The notes under the pieces: generated by a model
Told to the model about the DNA's origin: nothing
Databases searched by the model: none
What the model saw: only the letters and a program-made list of their open reading frames with translations
Position numbers and translations under genes: made by a program
Assembly: GCF_039649665.1 (NCBI RefSeq)
Contig: NZ_JBDJAW010000019.1
Location: 1 to 64,000, forward strand
DNA from: Microbispora sp. ZYX-F-249
Lineage (GTDB): Bacteria; Actinomycetota; Actinomycetes; Streptosporangiales; Streptosporangiaceae
Direction of reading: 5' to 3'
DNA length: 64,000 bases
Part shown: positions 52,443-60,538 of the stretch, piece after piece
Position numbering within the stretch: position 1 is the first letter of the stretch
How the letters are laid out: each line of letters opens with the position of its first letter

Positions 52443-52481
52443 TGTCCGCGTACGATCCGCGCACCAATCGTTACGCGGACA
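52443..52481. promoter_or_regulatory. 39-bp interrupted palindrome between purD and purC
   Basis: Arms TGTCCGCGTACGAT and ATCGTTACGCGGACA pair except for one extra base, with a 10-base spacer. It is 18 bp downstream of purD and 173 bp upstream of purC, so it could be an operator or a leader hairpin. Confidence 0.55.
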
Positions 52482-52498
52482 TCACCGATCGTCAGGGG

Positions 52499-53740
52499 TC
52501 AGGAGGACGCGGCGGCCAGGGCGATGTCGGAGCGGTGGTGGGAGCCGCGCAGCGTGATCTGCTCCAGGGCCTCGTATGCCCGCTCCCTGGCCTGGGCGAG
52601 ATCCGCGCCCGTGCCGACCACGTTGAGGACCCGTCCGCCGTTGGACACCAGCCGGTTCTCCGCGTCGAGGGACGTGCCCGCGTGCAGCGCGTACGCGCCC
52701 TCCACCGTCACCGGCAGCCCCGCGATCGGGTCGCCCTTCACCGGGTCGGCGGGGTAGTTCTCCGCGGCGAGCACCACGGTCACGGCCGCGCCGTCGCGCC
52801 ACCGCAGCGGCGGGTGCCCGGCGAGCGTGCCCGTCGCGCACGCGAGCAGCAGCGCGCCGAGCGGGGTCTCCAGCCGGTCGAGCACGACCTGGGTCTCCGG
52901 GTCGCCGAACCGCGCGTTGAACTCGATCACCCGGGGACCGGCCGAGGTCAGCGCCAGCCCGGCGTACAGCACTCCCGCGTACGGCATGCCGCGCCGGGAC
53001 ATCTCGGCCACGGTCGGGCGAACGATCTCGTTCATGACCCGCTCGGACAGGTCCTCGGGCGCCCAGGGCAGCGGAGTGTAGGCCCCCATTCCGCCGGTGT
53101 TGGGACCCTTGTCGCCGTCGTAGGCCCGCTTGAAGTCCTGGGCCGGCTGCAGCGCCACCGCGCTCGTCCCGTCGCACAGCGCGAACAGCGACACCTCGGG
53201 ACCGTCGAGGTACTCCTCGATGACGACCCGCCCGCACGCCCTGGCGTGCTCCAGGGCCTCCTCGCGGCTGTCGGTCACGACCACGCCCTTGCCCGCTGCC
53301 AGGCCGTCGTCCTTCACGACGTACGGCGCGCCGAACGCGTCGAGCGCCGCCGCGGCCTCGTCCTCCCTGGTGCAGGTGTACGCGCGCGCGGTCGGCACCC
53401 CGGCGGCGGTCATCACGTCCTTGGCGAACGCCTTGGATCCCTCGATCCGCGCCGCCCGCGCCGACGGGCCGAAGCAGGCGATCCCGGCGTCCCTGACGGC
53501 GTCGGCGACGCCGGCGACCAGCGGCGCCTCGGGACCGATCACGACGAGGTCGGCGCCCAGCCGCTCCGCCAGCGCGGTCACCGCCGCGCCGTCGGTCGCC
53601 GTGACCTGGTGCAGGGTGGCCACGTCGGCGATGCCGGCGTTGCCGGGAGCGCAGTGGACCTCTTCGACGGCGGGGTCGAGCCGCAGGGCCCGGCACAGAG
53701 CGTGCTCACGACCCCCGGAACCGATGACAAGTACGCGCAC
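52499..53740 (-). CDS. purD: Phosphoribosylamine-glycine ligase (GAR synthetase)
   Basis: The 413-aa ATP-grasp enzyme performs step 2 of purine synthesis. It opens [15 protein letters not shown], then [55 protein letters not shown] and [17 protein letters not shown]. The start GTG at 53740 directly precedes the first strand. The 5' gene region (53741-54000) contains no other gene that I can see. Confidence 0.96.
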   Translation of the reverse strand: MRVLVIGSGGREHALCRALRLDPAVEEVHCAPGNAGIADVATLHQVTATDGAAVTALAERLGADLVVIGPEAPLVAGVADAVRDAGIACFGPSARAARIEGSKAFAKDVMTAAGVPTARAYTCTREDEAAAALDAFGAPYVVKDDGLAAGKGVVVTDSREEALEHARACGRVVIEEYLDGPEVSLFALCDGTSAVALQPAQDFKRAYDGDKGPNTGGMGAYTPLPWAPEDLSERVMNEIVRPTVAEMSRRGMPYAGVLYAGLALTSAGPRVIEFNARFGDPETQVVLDRLETPLGALLLACATGTLAGHPPLRWRDGAAVTVVLAAENYPADPVKGDPIAGLPVTVEGAYALHAGTSLDAENRLVSNGGRVLNVVGTGADLAQARERAYEALEQITLRGSHHRSDIALAAASS

Positions 53741-54000
53741 CCGTCCATTGTCGCAGTGTTCGGCCGCCTTCCGTTCTCGGGCGTCGGTGCGGGCCAGTTC
53801 CGGACCGCCCATTAGGGGCACGCGGTGCTGCCCTGTTTGGGTGGGGATACACACTGATGGCTAGTTTGTTCGGGCTGTTTTTGGCAAGAAGTGCATGATC
53901 GACGGCACTTGACGCGGGTACTCTGGAAAAGCCGCCGAGCGGCAATGTGGTAGGTTAGATAGGCTTCGCGCTGTCTCGTGGCGATTGGAGGTGGTCTGGG
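53741..54000. other. Intergenic region upstream of purD and the corA leader
   Basis: This 260-bp gap between divergent purD and the corA leader should hold promoters both ways. Candidates on the plus strand are TTGACG at 53909 and TTAGAT at 53955; their spacing is not ideal. No RNA or operator was identified. Confidence 0.4.
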
Positions 54001-54111
54001 ATGAATTCTGGTGATCCCGTCAGTACGTGCTCGCGCACGTACGTCGTGCGCATTCCCGACCACTCCGAAACTGAAGCCCGAGGGGCAGCTCACGCCTGCA
54101 TGAAGGGGTGA
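54001..54111 (+). CDS. 36-codon ORF in the corA leader (possible leader peptide)
   Basis: ATG 54001 is preceded by TTGGAGGTGG, one of the strongest ribosome binding sites in the window, at seven bases, and the frame ends at TGA 54109-54111, 48 bp before corA. The peptide begins MNSGDPVSTCSR and ends HACMKG, without similarity I recognise. A perfect hairpin lies inside it. In enterobacteria corA is preceded by a short ORF (corL) that controls transcription; whether this is a functional parallel is a hypothesis. Confidence 0.4.
   Translation: MNSGDPVSTCSRTYVVRIPDHSETEARGAAHACMKG
54023..54042 (+). promoter_or_regulatory. Hairpin inside the corA leader ORF
   Basis: Perfect 8-bp stem GTACGTGC/GCACGTAC with the tetraloop TCGC, in codons 8-14 of the leader ORF. 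It could form in the mRNA and affect translation or transcription of corA. Confidence 0.5.
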
Positions 54112-54159
54112 CATCACGTCGCGCGTAGAGCGTGCCGGCTCGGGCGGGAAGGGACCGCC

Positions 54160-55278
54160 ATGCGCTCCTCTCTGCTCTTTCCCCGCATCAACAGGCACAC
54201 TCGTGTGCTGCCCACGCACATCGGCGCCGCGTCGGTGACCGCCGAGCCCGTCGTCCGCTGCGTGCCGCCGAGCAACTCGCTCGTCGAGTTCGGCGCCTAC
54301 GTCGCGGGCAAGAAGGTCGCCGCCGGTGGCATACCGGAGGCCGTGCGGCTGGTCCGCGAGCACAACGAGGCCAACGAGATGCCCGACGCGTACGTCTGGG
54401 TCGGTCTGCACGAGCCCGCCGCGCCCGAGGTCGAGTGGCTGGCGGAGGTGTTCGGCCTGCACCCGCTCGCCGTCGAGGACGCCATCAAGGCCCACCAGCG
54501 GCCCAAGGTGGAGCGGTACGGCGACTCGCTGTTCGTGGTGCTCAAGACCGTCGAGTTCCTCGACCACGAGGTGTCGGCGGCGAGCAGTGAGATCATCGGC
54601 ACCGGCGAGATCATGGCGTTCGTCGGGCCCGACTTCGTGGTGACCGTACGGCACGGCCGCTACTGCCCGCTCGGCGAGATCCGCGAGAAGCTCGAGTCGA
54701 AGCAGAAGCTGATCAGCCGTGGCCCGACGGGTGTCCTGCACGCCATCGCCGACCACGTCGTGGACAAGTACCTGCACGTGGCCGACCTCATGCAGGCCGA
54801 GCTCGAAGAGGTCGAGGCGGCCGTCTTCGCCGAGGTCAGCTCCCGCGACATCAACAGGATCTACCAGCTCAAGCGCGAGATGCTGGAGCTCAAGCGGGCG
54901 GTCGGACCGCTCCAGACCCCCTTCAACGCCCTTCCTCAGCGGCGCAGCATCCCCTCCGAGATGCGTGAATACTTCCGCGACGTCGGCGACCACCTGTCCC
55001 GCGTGTGCGAGCAGGTCCAGGCCTCCAACGAGCTGTCCGACTCGATCCTGCAGGCCGCGCTCGCGCGGTCCAACGCCCTCGCGAACGAGGACATGCGCAA
55101 GATCTCCTCGTGGGTGGCGATCATCTCGGTCCCCACGATGATCGCCGGGATCTACGGGATGAACTTCGACCACATGCCCGAGATCAAGTCCGTGTACGGC
55201 TACCCCGTCGTGCTCGGCGTGATGGTCGTCGCCTGCACGCTCCTGCACCGCGCCTTCCGCCGCAACGGCTGGCTCTGA
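54160..55278 (+). CDS. corA: CorA magnesium/cobalt transporter
   Basis: The 372-aa protein has the CorA signature GMN (YGMNFDHMPE, GMN at residues 333-335) after TM1, and a second helix YPVVLGVMVVACTLL. A long cytoplasmic funnel occupies the first 300 residues, with AVEDAIKAHQRPKVE. It forms a pentameric Mg2+ channel gated by intracellular magnesium. The ATG at 54160 follows GGGAAGGGA. A leader with a short ORF precedes it. Confidence 0.95.
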   Translation: MRSSLLFPRINRHTRVLPTHIGAASVTAEPVVRCVPPSNSLVEFGAYVAGKKVAAGGIPEAVRLVREHNEANEMPDAYVWVGLHEPAAPEVEWLAEVFGLHPLAVEDAIKAHQRPKVERYGDSLFVVLKTVEFLDHEVSAASSEIIGTGEIMAFVGPDFVVTVRHGRYCPLGEIREKLESKQKLISRGPTGVLHAIADHVVDKYLHVADLMQAELEEVEAAVFAEVSSRDINRIYQLKREMLELKRAVGPLQTPFNALPQRRSIPSEMREYFRDVGDHLSRVCEQVQASNELSDSILQAALARSNALANEDMRKISSWVAIISVPTMIAGIYGMNFDHMPEIKSVYGYPVVLGVMVVACTLLHRAFRRNGWL

Positions 55279-55290
55279 CCGCCCTTCCCC

Positions 55291-55316
55291 CCGGGACGCC
55301 GTCGCGCGCGTCCCGG
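55291..55316 (+). terminator. corA terminator
   Basis: Perfect 9-bp stem CCGGGACGC/GCGTCCCGG with an 8-base loop, 12 bp after the corA stop. Confidence 0.7.
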
Positions 55317-55427
55317 TGGGCGTGCCCTGCTCCCTCCGGGAGGCGGTGCGAGGTCCGATCTCCGCCGGAGGTCCTCGCCGGGAGATCGCCAGAATCATCC
55401 TGTACTCGGAACATCGAAGGACGTGAC

Positions 55428-56063
55428 GTGCACAGGATCATCGACCTGAAGGTGCTCTATTTCGGGACCCCTGTGGTCCTCATCGGCTCCCGCAACGAGG
55501 ACGGCTCCCCCAACCTCATGCCGATGTCGTCGGCGTGGTGGCTGGGCGACCGGGGCGTGCTCGGGCTCGGCGACAGCAGCCAGACGTCGCGGAACCTGCG
55601 CCGCGAGGGCGAGTGCGTGCTGAACCTCGTGCCGTCGACCATGGTCGCGGCCGTCGACCGGCTCGCCCTGCTGACCGCCAACCCGCAGATCCGGGAGTAC
55701 CGGCGGAATCAGGGATACCGCCACGAGCGGGACAAGTTCGGCGCGGCCGGGCTCACCGAGCAGGCCGCGGACCTGGTGCGGGCACCCCGGGTCGCCGAGT
55801 GCCCGATCCAGTTGGAGTGCGTCGTCGAGACGGCGCACGAGATCGGCACCGGCACGAACACGACCGCCTTCACCGTGAGGGTGGTCCGCGCCCACGTCGA
55901 CGAGGAACTCGTCATCCCCGGCAAGGAGTACGTGGACCCGCTGAAGTGGGACCCGCTCATCATGAAGTTCTGCGAGTTCTTCGGCGGCGGGAGGAACGTC
56001 CACGCCTCCCGGCTCGCCGAGGGCTGGGCCATGCCCCACGACCTCCGGCCCGTCACGGGCTGA
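55428..56063 (+). CDS. Flavin reductase-like FMN-binding protein
   Basis: The 211-aa protein matches the flavin reductase-like split barrel: GTPVVLIGSRNEDGSPNLMP, SSAWWLGDRGVLGLG, TSRNLRREGECVLNLV, and the C-terminal DPLIMKFCEFFGGG. Such enzymes reduce flavins for monooxygenases or bind FMN themselves. GTG 55428 follows GAAGGA. It converges on the WrbA-like gene with an 11-bp overlap. Confidence 0.85.
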   Translation: MHRIIDLKVLYFGTPVVLIGSRNEDGSPNLMPMSSAWWLGDRGVLGLGDSSQTSRNLRREGECVLNLVPSTMVAAVDRLALLTANPQIREYRRNQGYRHERDKFGAAGLTEQAADLVRAPRVAECPIQLECVVETAHEIGTGTNTTAFTVRVVRAHVDEELVIPGKEYVDPLKWDPLIMKFCEFFGGGRNVHASRLAEGWAMPHDLRPVTG

Positions 56064-56706
56064 GCTCGCGGCGAGGAGAGGAAGGCGGGACCCGGCCGCC
56101 GTCCACGCGGCCGGCCTTCAGCAGGGCCGCGATGTCCACGACGCGGCGGGCCTGATGACGGGCCGCCTCCAAGGACACCTCACCGGGTGCGCCGTCGCCG
56201 GACACGTGCGAGGTGCCGTACGGATTGCCTGACTTGAACTGGACGGGGTCGGTGTAGCCGGGAGGCACGATGATGCCGCCCCAGTGGTAGAAGGTGTTCC
56301 CCAACGCCAGGAGCGTGGATTCCTGCCCGCCGTGGGCCGTGCTGGAGGCGGTGAAGGCCGAGTACACCTTGTCCGCGAGCTTGCCCTGATACCACAGGGG
56401 ACCGGTGGTCTCGATGAACGCCCTGAGCTGACCGGCCGGGTTCCCGAAGCGGCCGGGGGTGCCGAACAGCACCGCGTCGGCCCACTCCAGGTCGTCGTGG
56501 ACGGCCTCGGCGACGTCGGCGGTGTCCCGGAGGTGCGCGGCCCACTCCGGTCTGGAGCCGACGGCTTCGGGTGGGGCGGTCTCCGCGACCTTGCGCAGCC
56601 GCACGCGTGCGCCGGCCTTCTCCGCGCCCTCGGCGGCGGCTCGCGCCAGGGCGTACACCGTGCCCGTGGCACTGTAGTAGACGATCGCGACGTTCACGGG
56701 TTCCAT
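56053..56706 (-). CDS. WrbA-like NAD(P)H:quinone oxidoreductase
   Basis: The 217-aa flavodoxin-fold protein has VAIVYYSATGTVYALARAAAEGA for FMN phosphate binding, DAVLFGTPGRFGNPAGQLRAF and HGGQESTLLAL (each as in WrbA). Members carry out two-electron reduction of quinones, protecting against oxidative stress. ATG 56706 is preceded by AGAGGGAA. It may work with the convergent flavin enzyme only by coincidence of place. Confidence 0.88.
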   Translation of the reverse strand: MEPVNVAIVYYSATGTVYALARAAAEGAEKAGARVRLRKVAETAPPEAVGSRPEWAAHLRDTADVAEAVHDDLEWADAVLFGTPGRFGNPAGQLRAFIETTGPLWYQGKLADKVYSAFTASSTAHGGQESTLLALGNTFYHWGGIIVPPGYTDPVQFKSGNPYGTSHVSGDGAPGEVSLEAARHQARRVVDIAALLKAGRVDGGRVPPSSPRRELSP

Positions 56707-56851
56707 GATCGGTTCCCTCTCCTCGGGGTGGGTCTCAGCGGTACGACGACACACCCCCTCGGGATGTGAGGTGACGCCGACCTCACATCCGGGCGGGTCG
56801 TCTCGTCGAAACGGGTGAGGACGGATGCGACCAAGGGGGGCCGGCGACACC

Positions 56852-57781
56852 ATGACCAACGAGTCCGAGCCGGAAGGGCTCGACCCGAGCCTGCGCGTGA
56901 TCACGGGCGAGCGGCGCCGGCTGCTGAACCTCGCCTACCGGCTCCTCGGCTCCCTGGCCGACGCCGAGGACGTCGTGCAGGAGACCTACGCCCGCTGGTA
57001 CGCCATGTCGCGGCAGCGGCAGGAGGCCGTCGAGTCCCCCGGCGGCTGGCTGACGACGGTCGCCGGACGCATCTGCCTCGACCTGCTCGGCTCGGCGCGA
57101 GCCCGGCGGGAGCGCTACGTGGGGGAATGGATTCCCGAGCCGCTGCCCGAGCCCGCGGAGTGGGCCGACGGGCGGCCGGGCGGTGCCACGGCCGACCCGG
57201 CCGACCGGGTCACGCTGGACGAGTCGGTCAGCATGGCGTTCCTCGTCGTGCTCGAGTCGATGACCCCGGCCGAGCGGGTCGCGTTCGTCCTGCACGACGT
57301 CTTCCGTTACTCCTTCGCCGAAGTGGCCGAGGTCGTCGGCCGCACCCCGGCGGCCTGCCGCCAGCTGGCCTCCTCGGCCCGCCGTCGCATCCGCGACGCG
57401 CAGGCCCCCGCGACCCCGGCGGCCCGGCGCGCCGGCATCGTCAGGGACTTCAAACAGGCGTGGGAGGCCGGGGACATCGACGCCCTCATCGGCCTGCTCG
57501 CCCCCGGCGCCACGGCGACCGGCGACGGCGGCGGACTCGTCAGTGCCGAGCCGCGGCCGGTCGAAGGCGCCGAGCGGATCGCCCGGTTCTTCGCGGACCG
57601 GGCCGGTGCGGTGCCCGGCGTGACGATCGTGGAGCGCACGGTCAACGGCCAGCCCGGTCTGGTGGCCCGGCAGGACGGCGTCACCGTGTCGGTGATGGCG
57701 TTCGACGTCGCGGGCGACCGGATCACGCACATCTGGGCGGTGCTCAACCCCGACAAGCTCCGGCCGTGGACCACGCGCTGA
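56852..57781 (+). CDS. sigJ: SigJ-type ECF sigma factor with SnoaL-like C-terminal domain (ECF41-like)
   Basis: The 309-aa protein has region 2 (RLLNLAYRLLGSLADAEDVVQETYARW), the inter-region motif YVGEWIPEPLPEP, region 4 (SFAEVAEVVGRTPAACRQLASSARRRI) and a C-terminal SnoaL-like domain from about residue 185 with DGGG. This matches ECF41, in which the extra domain controls activity instead of an anti-sigma factor. ATG 56852 follows AAGGGGGG; ATG 56825 is also possible. It is divergent from the WrbA-like gene. Confidence 0.88.
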   Translation: MTNESEPEGLDPSLRVITGERRRLLNLAYRLLGSLADAEDVVQETYARWYAMSRQRQEAVESPGGWLTTVAGRICLDLLGSARARRERYVGEWIPEPLPEPAEWADGRPGGATADPADRVTLDESVSMAFLVVLESMTPAERVAFVLHDVFRYSFAEVAEVVGRTPAACRQLASSARRRIRDAQAPATPAARRAGIVRDFKQAWEAGDIDALIGLLAPGATATGDGGGLVSAEPRPVEGAERIARFFADRAGAVPGVTIVERTVNGQPGLVARQDGVTVSVMAFDVAGDRITHIWAVLNPDKLRPWTTR

Positions 57782-57817
57782 CGACGACGGCATCCGCGTC
57801 GACACGTACGCTTCATG

Positions 57818-57848
57818 ACCGCAATCATGAGCAATCAGTCATTGCGGT
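57818..57848. promoter_or_regulatory. Operator candidate upstream of the P450 operon
   Basis: ACCGCAAT, 15-base spacer, ATTGCGGT, with a second GCAATCA inside the spacer; the three GCAAT half-sites (57821, 57831, and inverted 57841) are spaced 10 bp apart. The element lies 78 bp upstream of the P450 start. Confidence 0.55.
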
Positions 57849-57925
57849 ATGTCAGATGATGTTGTTAGGTGGGGGGAGCGGGCCGCTCGACACATCGACC
57901 GTTTCCACTCTCGCAGGAGCGTGTC

Positions 57926-59122
57926 ATGACAGAGGCGACACCCCGGTTGGCGACTTTCCCCCTGGCGCGCGAACGCGCCTTCGATCCACCGGACGAACTG
58001 GCGCGCCGCCGCGACGAGGCGCCGGTCCAGCGGATGACGTACGCGGACGGGCACGAGGGCTGGCTGGTGACCGGCTACGCCGAGGCGCGCGCGATCTTGG
58101 CCGACAACCGCTTCAGCACCCGCCCCGAACTGCTGCACTCGCCGATCCCCCAGCGCGGCGAGTTCAGCAAGGAGCCGCTGACCCCGGGGTTTTTCCTGCG
58201 CATGGACGCGCCCGAGCACACCCGCTACCGCCGTCTCCTGACCGGCCAGTTCACCGTACGGCGGATGAAGCAGCTCGAACCGAGGATCCACGAGATCACG
58301 GAGAGCCGGCTCGACGCCATGGAGCGTGAGGGCGCCCCCGCCGACCTCGTCGAGTCCTTCGCACTGCCCATCCCCTCGCTGGTGATCTGCGAGATGCTCG
58401 GCGTGCCGTACGAGGACAGGGAGAAGTTCCAGCGCGACTCGGCGGTGCTGGTGAACCTGGACTCGTCGATGGAGGACGTCCGGGCGGCGGTGCAGGACCT
58501 GCTCTCCTACCTGCACGGCCTCGTCGAGCTGAAGGCGAAGGAGCCGGGCGACGACATGCTGAGCGGTCTGGTCGCGGGCGGGGAGCTGACGACCGAGGAG
58601 CTCGGCGGCGTCGCGCTGCTGCTGCTCATCGCGGGGCACGAGACGACCGCGAACATGCTCGGCCTCGGCACGTTCGCGCTGCTGACCAACCCCGGACAGC
58701 TCGCCGTCGTGCGGGACGACCCGGCCGCCGTGGACAACGCGGTGGAGGAGCTGCTGCGCTACCTCAGCATCGTGCACATCGGGCCGACCCGTACGGCCTT
58801 GGAGGACGTGGAGGTCGGGGACGCCCTGATCAGGGCGGGCGAGTCGGTGACGCTGTCCCTGGGAGCGGCGAACCGGGATCCCGAGCGGTTCGAGGGCGGT
58901 GACACACTCGACGTGACCCGGCCGGCGCACGGGCACCTGAGCTTCGGGCACGGCATCCACCAGTGCCTGGGCCAGCAGCTCGCCCGGATCGAGATGCGCA
59001 TCGCCTATCCCGCCCTGCTGCGCCGCTTCCCCAACCTGCGCCTGGCCGTGCCGGCGCGGGACGTGCCGCTGCGCGCCAAAATGGCGATCTACGGTGTGCA
59101 CCGCCTGCCGGTGCTCTGGTGA
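57926..59122 (+). CDS. Cytochrome P450
   Basis: The 398-aa bacterial class I P450 shows the I-helix AGHETTAN (about residue 235), E-x-x-R in EELLRYL and the haem loop FGHGIHQCLGQQLARIE (Cys about 346). It has no membrane anchor. A [3Fe-4S]-type ferredoxin follows 19 bp downstream as electron donor. The substrate is unknown; CYP105 or CYP107-like in general appearance. ATG 57926 follows AGGAG. Confidence 0.95.
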   Translation: MTEATPRLATFPLARERAFDPPDELARRRDEAPVQRMTYADGHEGWLVTGYAEARAILADNRFSTRPELLHSPIPQRGEFSKEPLTPGFFLRMDAPEHTRYRRLLTGQFTVRRMKQLEPRIHEITESRLDAMEREGAPADLVESFALPIPSLVICEMLGVPYEDREKFQRDSAVLVNLDSSMEDVRAAVQDLLSYLHGLVELKAKEPGDDMLSGLVAGGELTTEELGGVALLLLIAGHETTANMLGLGTFALLTNPGQLAVVRDDPAAVDNAVEELLRYLSIVHIGPTRTALEDVEVGDALIRAGESVTLSLGAANRDPERFEGGDTLDVTRPAHGHLSFGHGIHQCLGQQLARIEMRIAYPALLRRFPNLRLAVPARDVPLRAKMAIYGVHRLPVLW

Positions 59123-59141
59123 GGAAGGCGCTGGGGGAACG

Positions 59142-59336
59142 ATGAAGATCAAGGCGGACACCGGCCGGTGTGTCGGTGCGGGGATGTGCGCGCTCACGCT
59201 GCCCCAGGTGTTCGACCAGAGCGAGGACGACGGGACGGTCGTGGTGCTCGACGCCGAGCCCCCGGCCGCCCTCGGACCCGCCGTGAACAGGGCCGTACAG
59301 CTCTGCCCGTCCGGAGCGCTCTCCGTTGGGAGGTGA
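59142..59336 (+). CDS. Ferredoxin, P450 partner type
   Basis: The 64-aa protein has the cluster motif C-x5-C (DTGRCVGAGMCALTLP) and, near the C terminus, LCPSGAL, giving the three-cysteine pattern of actinobacterial [3Fe-4S] ferredoxins. The ATG at 59142 lies 19 bp after the P450 stop, so the two are co-transcribed and the ferredoxin should reduce the P450. Confidence 0.93.
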   Translation: MKIKADTGRCVGAGMCALTLPQVFDQSEDDGTVVVLDAEPPAALGPAVNRAVQLCPSGALSVGR

Positions 59337-59474
59337 ACGCGTTGAGGAGTGAACGCGTGGAGGGCTGAACGCGCGCGACACGCTGGGCCGGGTGACGCTC
59401 AGCGACTTGACGGGCACGATCCGATGCTGTTGGCTGGTAACCGGCTGTGCAAGCCATTCTTGTGGGTGACCCTG

Positions 59475-59513
59475 GAGCCCCGTCCCGGCCGTCGAAGGCC
59501 CGGGGCGGGGCTC
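59475..59513. terminator. Bidirectional terminator between ferredoxin and GDPD genes
   Basis: Stem of about 14 bp (GAGCCCCGTCCCGG with CCCGGGGCGGGGCTC, one mismatch) and 10-base loop in the 202-bp gap of convergent genes. The rest of the gap shows nothing clear. Confidence 0.65.
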
Positions 59514-59538
59514 TTCCCCTGTCCGGGGACGCTCTGTC

Positions 59539-60465
59539 TCAGGCCCCGACTGTCCGCAGCGGGGTCACGGCATCGGGCAGCGGCAGACCGCGGGCCTTCC
59601 ACAGGCGGCGCATGCGGTCGGGATAGTCGGTGACGATGCCGGCCACCCCCATGTCGATCAGCCGGTCGGCCTCGTCGGGCTCGTTGACCGTCCACACCAC
59701 GACCGGAAGGCCCTGCCGGGCCGCCCCGGTCATCAGCGCCTCGTCGACGAGCACACGGTCGGGGGACAGCGTCGTCGCCCCCACCGCCGCGGCCGCCGCC
59801 GCGAGGTCGCCGCCGGCCTCGCCGAGGCGGATGCCGTTCATCCAGGCGGGAGTCATCGTGTCGCGCTCGACCAGGGCGTAGCGCCGCTCGACCATCGGCC
59901 TGGCGATCTCCAGGATGCGCCAGTCGAAGCTGAGCAGGGACGCCTTCGAGAGCCGGTCGTGCCGGTCGAGTTCGTGCACGACCTCCTCGACGAACCGGCG
60001 CGGGTCGGCGCACAGGCCGGGACGGGTGGGATCGGACTTCAGCTCGACGTGGAGGCGCACGTTGTCCGCGCCGAGCGCGCCGATCAGGCCGAGCACCGCT
60101 CCGAGCGTCGGCATCCGGGTGTCCGGCAGCGGCACCTGCGTGAGCGCGAAGCGGTCGTCCGGCCGCTCGGGCAGCCGTACGCCGACGTCGAGGGTGCGCA
60201 ACTGGGGCAGCGTGAGCGCGATGATCGGCTTGCCGACGTAGGGGAACATCTCGTCCCCCGGCGCGGCCATCCCCGTGTCGGCGCTGGTCACCGGGGACAC
60301 GTGCAGGTCGTGGGTGAGCACGAGCTGCCCGTCCGCGGACATGGCGACGTCGAACTCCAGCGCGTCGACCCCCAGCTCCAGCGCGAAGGCCAGGCCGGGC
60401 AGGGTGTTCTCGGGCCTCAGGCCCCGGGCGCCACGATGCCCGTGCAGCTCAACGTATCCATGCAC
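59539..60465 (-). CDS. Glycerophosphodiester phosphodiesterase
   Basis: The 308-aa GDPD TIM barrel hydrolyses glycerophosphodiesters to glycerol 3-phosphate and an alcohol. Catalytic elements are visible: GHRGARGLRPENT (His 10), EFDVAMSADGQLVLTHD (metal ligands Glu and Asp, second His), HVELKSD and VWTVNEPDE. It starts at GTG 60465 and has no signal peptide, so it is probably cytoplasmic. It lies 73 bp downstream of purA on the same strand. Confidence 0.9.
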   Translation of the reverse strand: MHGYVELHGHRGARGLRPENTLPGLAFALELGVDALEFDVAMSADGQLVLTHDLHVSPVTSADTGMAAPGDEMFPYVGKPIIALTLPQLRTLDVGVRLPERPDDRFALTQVPLPDTRMPTLGAVLGLIGALGADNVRLHVELKSDPTRPGLCADPRRFVEEVVHELDRHDRLSKASLLSFDWRILEIARPMVERRYALVERDTMTPAWMNGIRLGEAGGDLAAAAAAVGATTLSPDRVLVDEALMTGAARQGLPVVVWTVNEPDEADRLIDMGVAGIVTDYPDRMRRLWKARGLPLPDAVTPLRTVGA

Positions 60466-60538
60466 AGCGGCGTACCTTACCGCGTCGCCCGTCCGCGGCC
60501 CGGAACCCTCCGGTTCCGGGCGCGTACGCCACGAATCA

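Noticed and set aside
59337-59474. A tRNA or small RNA between ferredoxin and GDPD genes
   Set aside because: No cloverleaf, no T-loop GTTCGA-type sequence and no CCA-like end; only short GAACGCG repeats.
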